Positions 58,244-64,000 of a DNA stretch of 64,000 nt are shown here, piece after piece. Position 1 is the first letter of the stretch, and each line of letters starts with the position of its first letter. Origin of the DNA: an uncultured Lachnospiraceae bacterium (GTDB taxonomy: Bacteria > Bacillota > Clostridia > Lachnospirales > Lachnospiraceae); contig CAJTWA010000018.1 in assembly GCA_910580195.1 (NCBI GenBank), positions 11,177 through 75,176 on the forward strand. The letters are read 5' to 3'. A program made the translations under genes and the position numbers. Under the pieces are notes generated by a model. The model searched no databases. It was not told the origin of the DNA and worked only from the letters and a program-made list of their open reading frames with translations.

Positions 58244-60181
58244 CTACCTCCTGTTTTTTCCTCTGTCCTTCTTGCTGGGCTGGCGGCGGTTTAGGGTTTT
58301 GCTGCTTGCGCCCTGCCTTGTGCCACTGCTATATTTATTCTTATCTAAACCATTTTTGCCCTTGCCGGGCTGTTTCCCTGCGATTTTTCTGGGCGGGACC
58401 AGACATTCTTTCCCAAAACCAATCAAATCCTGCCTTCCTGTTTTTTCCAAGGCTTCTTTTACCAAGTTAAAATTTTTCGGGTCGCGGTATTGCATCAACG
58501 CGCGCTGCATGGCTTTTTCATGGGGGTTCCTAGCTACATATACTGGCTCCATGGTGCGCGGGTCAAGCCCCGTATAGTACATGCAGGTGGAAATGGTGGA
58601 GGGGGTTGGGTAAAAATCCTGCACCTGCTGAGGCATATACCCTAAGTCCCGCAGAAATTCCGCCAATTCCACGGCTTCCCGCAGGGTAGAACCGGGATGG
58701 GAGGACATCAGGTAAGGAACCAGATACTGCTTTTTGCCCAGTTTCCGGTTCATGGCTTCATATTCCGCGGCAAATTTGCGGTAAACGGCTGCCTTGGGCT
58801 TTCCCATATATTGCAGCACTTGTCCTGAAATATGTTCCGGGGCTACTTTCAGCTGCCCGCTTACGTGGTATTGGCATAGTTCTTTCAAAAAAGTGCGGTC
58901 AGGGTCTGCCAGCAGGTAGTCAAACCGTATGCCGGAGCGGATGAATACCTTTTTTACTTTGGGCAGTTCCCGCAGCTTTTTCAGGAGCGCCCGGTAATCT
59001 TTATGGCTGGCATTGAGGTTTTTACAGGGCTCTGGGAAAAGGCATTGCTTGTCCCTGCAGGCCCCTTGGGAAAGCTGTTTTTGGCAGGCAGGGAACCGGA
59101 AATTGGCGGTTGGGCCTCCTACGTCATGGATATAGCCTTTGAATTCCTTGTCTTCTGTTAAGGTTTTTGCTTCTTTTACAATGGAACTATGGCTCCTTTG
59201 CTGGATAATCCGCCCCTGATGGAAAGCCAGCGAGCAGAAATTGCATCCCCCGAAACAGCCCCGGCTGCTGGTTAAGCTGAATTTCACCTCGGAAATGGCT
59301 GGCACGCCCCCGGCCGCCTCATAGGAGGGATGATATGTGCGCTGGTAAGGGAGCCCATAGACATCGTCCATCTCCTGTTGTGTGAGGGGCTTGGAAGGGG
59401 GATTTTGCACCACATAGACCTGATGGGGGTACTCTTCCGCCAAACGCCTGCCAGAATAAGGGTCGGCGTTACAGTACTGGAGGTAAAAACTTTTGGCATA
59501 AATTTCCTTCTTGCCCTCCACTTCCTCAAATGCGGGCAGGAACAGGGCATCGTAAATGCCCTCCCTGCTACGGGCCTTATAAACCGTCCCATCCACAAAG
59601 GTGATGTCCTTTACCGCAAGGCCGCTGTCTAGGGCTTCGGCAAGGGCAAGCATGCTGCGCTCCCCCATGCCGTACATCAGGATATCCGCGCCGCTGTCCA
59701 AAAGGATGGAGCGGCGGATTTTATTGCCCCAGTAATCGTAATGGGCAAGCCGCCTTAAGCTGGCCTCCACGCCGCCAATGAGGATTGGCGTATCCTTATA
59801 AGTCTGGCGGACTAAATTCCCATAGACAATGGTGGCATAATCCGGCCGTTTCCCCATGATGCCGCCCGGGGTAAATGCGTCCTGTTCCCGGCGGCGTTTG
59901 GAAACCGTGTAGTGGTTCACCATAGAATCCATGTTCCCGCCGCTTATGAGAAATGCAAGCCTTGGTTCCCCATAAACGGCAATACTCCCTTTGTCCTTCC
60001 AATCCGGCTGGGAAATGATGCCCACCGTATAGCCATGGGCTTCTAAGAGGCGGCTGATGATGGCGTGGCCAAAAGAGGGGTGGTCCACGTAAGCATCCCC
60101 AATAATATACACGAAATCAAACTGTGCAATCCCCCTTTGTTCCATATCTTCCCTGCAAATGGGCAAAAATTCCCCTTCCAT
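58244..60181 (-). CDS. ygiQ: YgiQ family radical SAM protein
   Basis: A 645-aa UPF0313 protein. An N-terminal domain (MEGEFLPICREDMEQRGI, YIIGDAYVDHPSFGHAIISR) precedes the radical SAM core with the cluster motif in SSRGCFGGCNFCSLAFHQGR, preceded by the conserved substrate-side block YQRTYHPSYE. The C-terminus is a basic low-complexity tail. Function unknown. I choose ATG 60181 directly after AGGAGGG. The 187-bp gap to the next gene (60203-60389) shows nothing certain. Confidence 0.93.
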   Translation of the reverse strand: MEGEFLPICREDMEQRGIAQFDFVYIIGDAYVDHPSFGHAIISRLLEAHGYTVGIISQPDWKDKGSIAVYGEPRLAFLISGGNMDSMVNHYTVSKRRREQDAFTPGGIMGKRPDYATIVYGNLVRQTYKDTPILIGGVEASLRRLAHYDYWGNKIRRSILLDSGADILMYGMGERSMLALAEALDSGLAVKDITFVDGTVYKARSREGIYDALFLPAFEEVEGKKEIYAKSFYLQYCNADPYSGRRLAEEYPHQVYVVQNPPSKPLTQQEMDDVYGLPYQRTYHPSYEAAGGVPAISEVKFSLTSSRGCFGGCNFCSLAFHQGRIIQQRSHSSIVKEAKTLTEDKEFKGYIHDVGGPTANFRFPACQKQLSQGACRDKQCLFPEPCKNLNASHKDYRALLKKLRELPKVKKVFIRSGIRFDYLLADPDRTFLKELCQYHVSGQLKVAPEHISGQVLQYMGKPKAAVYRKFAAEYEAMNRKLGKKQYLVPYLMSSHPGSTLREAVELAEFLRDLGYMPQQVQDFYPTPSTISTCMYYTGLDPRTMEPVYVARNPHEKAMQRALMQYRDPKNFNLVKEALEKTGRQDLIGFGKECLVPPRKIAGKQPGKGKNGLDKNKYSSGTRQGASSKTLNRRQPSKKDRGKNRR

Positions 60182-60389
60182 GTTCCCTCCTAACCGTTGC
60201 ATTAATGCTGCAAAAACCTATGCGCCCTTTCGGCACACCCTATAATTTCCTGCAATGTATCCGTGCCAGAAATTACATGCATGATAAAAACGATATAACC
60301 CTTCCTTTTTACATCCTATATGCCTTTCCTGCAATCATTAGCGCTGAAAAACAGCGCGTTCCCTAAAATGATAACAGATATGGCGGAAA

Positions 60390-61037
60390 TTATGCAAAAA
60401 TCTCATGGTAATCCGCAATGTAATAATCGGCCAGTTTCCGCTTTTCCTCCTGCTGCCCTGCTGAAAATGCATCTTCCACTGCACATACCTGCATCCCGGC
60501 ATTTTTCCCTGCCAAAATGCCCATGGGGACGTCCTCAAATACAAGGCAGCGGAACGGCTGCGCCCCAAGGCGGCTGGCTGCCTCCAGATAGACGTCCGGC
60601 GCAGGCTTGCCCCGCTCCACCTCGCAGGCGGTGACGATTTCCTGTATGTACTCTTCAAAATGCAGGGATTTCCCAACTGCCTCTACCAGCTCCCTGGAAT
60701 TGCTGGTGGCAATCCCTACGGGGATATTCCTGCTTTTGCAGTATTGCAGGAACTTCTCTGCCCCGGGCTTAAATGGGACCTCATTGGCGTATTTTTCCAT
60801 TGCCATCCGGTTCCATATTTCCTTTAGTTCTTCCACGCTTTCGGAAAGATGGAACAGCTCCTTGGTATAGATTGCAGTTTCCGTGAAGCTCATGCCCTCA
60901 ATGTCCTTCTGGTAAGTTTCCGGCAGCTCCAGTCCCCTCTGCCCCAAAAATTCCACGTCAATCTCGTGCCACAGCCACATGGAGTCTACCAGTGTGCCGT
61001 CCAAATCAAAAATGACTGACTCTATCTGTTCCAGCAT
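60390..61037 (-). CDS. HAD superfamily phosphatase (beta-phosphoglucomutase-like)
   Basis: A 215-aa haloacid dehalogenase-type enzyme. Motif I is VIFDLDGTLVDSMWLW, motif II GIATSNS, motif III lysine in RGKPAPDVYLEAA and motif IV FEDVPMGILAGKNAGM. The helical cap (about 18-80) places it in subclass I beside sugar-phosphate phosphatases; substrate unknown. AAAAGGAG precedes ATG. The upstream 171 bp (61038-61208) contain nothing I can support. Confidence 0.92.
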   Translation of the reverse strand: MLEQIESVIFDLDGTLVDSMWLWHEIDVEFLGQRGLELPETYQKDIEGMSFTETAIYTKELFHLSESVEELKEIWNRMAMEKYANEVPFKPGAEKFLQYCKSRNIPVGIATSNSRELVEAVGKSLHFEEYIQEIVTACEVERGKPAPDVYLEAASRLGAQPFRCLVFEDVPMGILAGKNAGMQVCAVEDAFSAGQQEEKRKLADYYIADYHEIFA

Positions 61038-61208
61038 GTTACATGCTCCTTTTCCAATGGTTTCTTCTAAACATTTCTTTATGATATTTTGGGCCTTATA
61101 CGTTCTTAGGTCCCACTTATTTTCTGCGGTACCCGCAAGTATGCTTACCTGCCAAATAATTTACTGCCTATCTTAAAAATGCGGGAACCAGTTGGCAAGA
61201 CATTAGGC

Positions 61209-62102
61209 TCATGGGTATACCCGCCGGGAAGGATGGGTATTTGGGCCAAGATATTCCAGCCCATAGCCCTTTGGCCTGTCTGTAGTGAGGAACCCAACAA
61301 TTTCCTGTTCCACATCTTCAAATTCCGCCGGCCTCCCTTGGGATTCCTTGCCTTGATTCCCTTTTGGCACTCCTGCCATATCCTCCCCGGAAGGGGATTC
61401 TGCACCCTCTGCGCCTTCTGGCATCCCTGTTATGCCCTCCTCAGAAGGGAGCCCTACGGCTTCCATGTTCTCCGCAGAAGGCTGCTTTTTGTATTTTTCC
61501 TTTACTTTTTCGGTCAGTTCTTCTTCCGTGGGCAGCCCGTGGTACTTGGCAGTTTTGGTAAATGCGGTATGGCTTTTCTGGATGCCGGCGGCCTTTTTTA
61601 AAATCTTTTCTAAAAGCCCCCGCTTCGCATCTTTGGGAATCACTGGGTTGCTGGAAACCTTCTTGGCTTCTGCCAGAAAGTTCCCCATTTTGTTCAGCTT
61701 TAGTTTTTCTACTTCCTCTTTCGTCTTGCAATGCTTCAGCTGCTCCTTGTAGGTTTCCCGCTCCTGCCGGATTTCTTGGTATTCCCGGTAGCCGTCCGGG
61801 TTCGTTTGCTTTAAGTATTCTTCCTCTTCCGGCGTCAGGCCTTCCCCGGATTTCAGCTTTGCATCAATGGCTGCCATTTGGCTGCTCTTACGCATGTGCT
61901 CCGCATCTTCCCGGTATTGCCTGAGTTGGCGCACCAGAGGGTCCATATCTGCAAGGCGTTTTTGCTGTTCCTTTTCTTCCCGCTCTGCCTTTCTCTGGTG
62001 TTCTTTGCTTAAGCCGGAGAGCTGCAGCTCTTTCTTAAACCTTCCTGCCCCAAAGGTATGCGTCCCTTTTTCTTCCTTCTGTACCCATCCTGTTGTCAGC
62101 AT
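61209..62102 (-). CDS. Uncharacterised charged coiled-coil protein
   Basis: A 297-aa soluble, highly charged protein. LSKEHQRKAEREEKEQQKRL and the stretch to about residue 145 are predicted long helices, including PEEEEYLKQTNPDGYREYQE. A second basic segment (about 148-205) follows, then an E/G/P-rich low-complexity region with AEGAESPSGEDMAGVPKG. No domain is recognised. Such proteins occur in Lachnospiraceae, sometimes near secretion or phage-like genes, but no such neighbour is here. AGGAGG precedes ATG. Confidence 0.7.
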   Translation of the reverse strand: MLTTGWVQKEEKGTHTFGAGRFKKELQLSGLSKEHQRKAEREEKEQQKRLADMDPLVRQLRQYREDAEHMRKSSQMAAIDAKLKSGEGLTPEEEEYLKQTNPDGYREYQEIRQERETYKEQLKHCKTKEEVEKLKLNKMGNFLAEAKKVSSNPVIPKDAKRGLLEKILKKAAGIQKSHTAFTKTAKYHGLPTEEELTEKVKEKYKKQPSAENMEAVGLPSEEGITGMPEGAEGAESPSGEDMAGVPKGNQGKESQGRPAEFEDVEQEIVGFLTTDRPKGYGLEYLGPNTHPSRRVYP

Positions 62103-62143
62103 GTATCTTCCTCCTTCCTATCCATATTTACCTATAATTTCTG

Positions 62144-63022
62144 TCAGCCCCTCTTCGGCCTGCAGGAGCACCCAATCCCAAGCCCTCCTTGGCCGATATG
62201 GCAGGAAACTCCTAGAGAAAGGTTGTCGCACATGACTTCCATCCCGGGAAAAGCCTCCTGAATTTCCCGCAGCCATTCTTCCGTGGCTTCTTCGGAAGAG
62301 CCGGAGGCTGCCAGCAAATACACTTCCCCTTTTTCCTGCCACTCCCGGAATTTGGTTGTTAAGTCATGCTGCATGGCTTCTAGCATAGCTTTCCTTGCAC
62401 GGGCAGAACCATGGCATTTCTTATAGGTGTCCAACGTCCCTACATCAAACTTTAACACAGGTTTAATATTTAATACAGTCCCTAATGCAGCAGTAGCTGG
62501 AGAAATCCTTCCGCCCCGTTTTAAATGTTCCAGCGTTTCCACTCCCACATAAATCACCATCTTGTCCCGGGACTTTTCTAAGATAGATTTAATTTCCGAA
62601 GCATCATATCCTTCTTCGATTAATTCCAACGCATCCAGCACGGAACGGTGCAAGGGCGTGGAAACCCTCCCATTGTCGACAACAAATACCTTGCCTTCAT
62701 ATTGGGGTTCCTGCGCTAAGGCCAAAGCGGCTGCGCAGGAACCGCTCAGCCCGCTGCTGATTGGGATATATACAATCTGCCCAAATTGCTCCAGCCCCTG
62801 GTCCCACAGCTTCATCACTTCTGCTGGGGAAGGCTGGGAGGTCGCTACTTTGCAGCCGGAGTCCAGTTTCTGGAAAAACTCTTCCCGCGTCAGGTCCACA
62901 TCCTCATAATAGCACGTTTCATCAAAATAAAATGGCATGGGCAGCACCAGTATCCCAAGCTCTTTTGCTTCTTTCTGGGAAATGCCGCTGTGGCTGTCTG
63001 TGATTACTCCAATTTTTTTCAT
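62144..63022 (-). CDS. DegV family fatty-acid-binding protein
   Basis: A 292-aa DegV/FakB-type protein. The N-terminal IGVITDSHSGISQKEAKELG, ILVLPMPFYFDE, the threonine-serine motif in CKVATSQPSPAEVM, IPISSGLSGSCAAAL, and VETLEHLKRGGRISPATAAL are characteristic. FakB proteins deliver exogenous fatty acids to FakA kinase; no fakA is present here. ATG 63022 follows AAGGAGGAG. The C-terminus ends with an unusual Cys/Gly-rich tail (GLGIGCSCRPKRG). Confidence 0.92.
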   Translation of the reverse strand: MKKIGVITDSHSGISQKEAKELGILVLPMPFYFDETCYYEDVDLTREEFFQKLDSGCKVATSQPSPAEVMKLWDQGLEQFGQIVYIPISSGLSGSCAAALALAQEPQYEGKVFVVDNGRVSTPLHRSVLDALELIEEGYDASEIKSILEKSRDKMVIYVGVETLEHLKRGGRISPATAALGTVLNIKPVLKFDVGTLDTYKKCHGSARARKAMLEAMQHDLTTKFREWQEKGEVYLLAASGSSEEATEEWLREIQEAFPGMEVMCDNLSLGVSCHIGQGGLGIGCSCRPKRG

Positions 63023-63146
63023 AATCTCCTCCTTCTCTGCAAAATCAGGGTTCTTCCGTTTGCATCCAGTGCGCAAGCCCTTTTTGGGTAAACACACTTT
63101 GCGGAAATGATTTGCCAAATATGCCCGAAATGTTCCATATGTTATA

Positions 63147-63175
63147 ATTATCGCCTATTCTTGCAAATTTTGCAA
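63147..63175 (-). promoter_or_regulatory. Possible promoter for the degV-type gene
   Basis: On the minus strand TTGCAA (63175-63170), 17 bp, GATAAT (63152-63147), inside the 3' end of the pseudouridine synthase gene. Confidence 0.45.
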
Positions 63176-63868
63176 TTCTTTTTCCGTCAATTCCCGGTAT
63201 TCCCCGGGGCTTAAAGATCCGTCTAACGTAAGGCTGCCCATGGAAACCCGCTTTAAGTACAGCACCTGTTTCCCTACTGCTTGGAACATGCGTTTTACCT
63301 GATGGAATTTGCCTTCTGTGATTGTCAGGTAAATCCGGGATATTTCTGGGCTTTTGGGAGGAAGGATTTCCAGCTTGGCAGGCAGGGACTGTTTCTCTTC
63401 CCCAATTGCAAGGCCTTGGGCAAATTGCAATTGGTCTTCCTCTGTGACTGTGCCGGCTACTTCTGCGTAATAGGTCTTTGGCACGTGCTTGGCTGGGGAA
63501 AGGAGGTTATGGGCCAGCGCGCCGTCGTTGGTAATGAGGAGCAGGCCTTCCGTGTCTATGTCCAGACGCCCTACTGGGAAGAGGCCTTTCCGGGCGGGCT
63601 CTGGGAAATAGTCTAGGACGGTTTTGTGGAGGTTGTCGGTTGCTGCGCTGACGCAGCCTTTGGGCTTGTGGAACAGGTAGTATTTGTATTTCTGGTAGGA
63701 AATGGGGGTTCCTTGGAAGAAAATGGCGTCGGATTCGGTGACTTTTTGCTGGGGGCCTTCTGGGGGGAGGCCGTTTACTAGTACTTGGTTTTTGCGGATG
63801 TACTGTTTTACTTGGGTGCGGGTTCCGATGCCCATGTCTGCGAGGTATTTGTCGAGTCTGAGATGCAT
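63155..63868 (-). CDS. rsuA: RsuA family 16S rRNA pseudouridine synthase
   Basis: A 237-aa enzyme. S4 domain at the N-terminus (LRLDKYLADMGIGTRTQVKQ), then YYLFHKPKGCVSAATD, the catalytic aspartate in FPVGRLDIDTEGLLLITNDG and TITEGKFHQVKRMFQAVG. This is the RsuA/RluB/E/F branch; single-S4 proteins of this size usually act on 16S rRNA position 516. The ribosome site (AAAGGA) is distant from ATG. Confidence 0.9.
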   Translation of the reverse strand: MHLRLDKYLADMGIGTRTQVKQYIRKNQVLVNGLPPEGPQQKVTESDAIFFQGTPISYQKYKYYLFHKPKGCVSAATDNLHKTVLDYFPEPARKGLFPVGRLDIDTEGLLLITNDGALAHNLLSPAKHVPKTYYAEVAGTVTEEDQLQFAQGLAIGEEKQSLPAKLEILPPKSPEISRIYLTITEGKFHQVKRMFQAVGKQVLYLKRVSMGSLTLDGSLSPGEYRELTEKELQNLQE

Positions 63869-63939
63869 GGTTGGGAGGGTCCTTTCTGTATTGTATTTTG
63901 GAGGCGGGCTGCAGTAAAGTTTCTAATAGCTTGTATATA

Positions 63940-64000
63940 TAGAACTCTTTGGGGGCGGACGGCAATTGCGGGCGGCTCTCCCTCACACAAACTGGGCAAC
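63940..64000 (+). repeat. Palindromic element, copy C (left part, cut by window end)
   Basis: GAACTCTTTGGGGGCGGACG (63942-63961) continues to GGCAATTGCG, a variable arm, and CACACAAACTGGGCAAC at the window end. The border and the CACACAAACTGGGCAA block match copy A exactly, and GAA(C/G)TCTTTGGG matches copy B. The arm sequence differs from both. Its partner arm lies beyond the window. It starts about 70 bp upstream of rsuA, in opposite orientation. Confidence 0.8.

Noticed and set aside
60245..60275. Sigma-54-like TGGCAC...TTGCA on the minus strand upstream of ygiQ
   Set aside because: The -24/-12 spacing is two bases too long, which sigma-54 does not tolerate, and no enhancer-binding protein is nearby.
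1..64000. CRISPR arrays, rRNA, tRNA, insertion sequences or prophage genes
   Set aside because: No regularly spaced repeats with unique spacers, no recognisable structural RNA and no transposase or phage structural proteins were found.

Overview
The window is a 64-kb piece of a bacterial chromosome, roughly half G+C, from a low-GC-lineage Firmicute, most likely a gut-type Lachnospiraceae (Clostridia). This rests on gene order (mreBCD-PBP2-minCDE-rodA-mgsA; radical-SAM pair-rng-rplU-prp-rpmA-obgE-yhbY-nadD-yqeK-rsfS; yggS-sepF-ylmH), strong AGGAGG-type ribosome binding sites, consensus sigma-A promoters, a cleavable N-terminal extension on L27 together with its protease Prp, and short HisG with HisZ. 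No rRNA, tRNA, CRISPR array, insertion sequence or prophage was recognised.

Layout. 1-3.4 kb: the 3' part of a pyrimidine-nucleoside phosphorylase gene, then recQ. 3.4-7.4 kb is an eroded accessory stretch: a 4Fe-4S protein remnant behind an intact promoter and palindrome, a PadR regulator with a membrane protein, and a MerR regulator whose textbook 19-bp-spacer operator now drives a MATE exporter gene cut in half and joined out of frame to the tail of a glycerophosphodiesterase gene. 7.4-11.4 kb: small proteins and two flavoprotein oxidoreductases. 11.6-17.7 kb: mutS-mutL-miaA. 17.7-19.9 kb: a PLP enzyme and radC. 19.9-29.7 kb: the cell-shape and division cluster, ending in mgsA and a D,D-carboxypeptidase. 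30-38.3 kb: a P-loop protein, an HlyD-like adaptor, yggS-sepF-ylmH, aroB, lspA, an RluD-type synthase and a cytidylate-kinase-like protein. 38.3-50 kb, mostly minus strand: a tyrosine recombinase, dtd, the divergent SOS pair yneA-like/lexA, and the ribosome-assembly and translation genes. 50-56.5 kb: a minus-strand histidine operon (hisZ-G-D-B-IE). 56.5-64 kb: recU, pseudouridine synthases, a YgiQ-type radical SAM protein, a HAD phosphatase, an unknown coiled-coil protein and DegV.

The most interesting structure is between genes. (1) Three copies of a palindromic element (about 9501-9714, 11473-11604 inverted, and 63940 to the window end) share flanking and internal blocks. In the two complete copies the long hairpin arms differ in sequence, yet each arm matches its own partner perfectly. 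This covariation suggests a selected RNA or DNA hairpin or a hairpin-correcting selfish element. (2) The hisZ leader, behind a perfect promoter, carries a 73-bp tandem duplication whose two hairpins show a compensated base-pair change. (3) At least twelve short tandem or near-tandem duplications with 39-77 bp periods are scattered through intergenic DNA, leaders and protein linkers. (4) HisIE is fused to a TIM barrel of HisA/HisF type that appears to have lost both catalytic aspartates. Several gene remnants (4Fe-4S protein, MATE, GDPD, a piece of dtd) show active deletion and decay.
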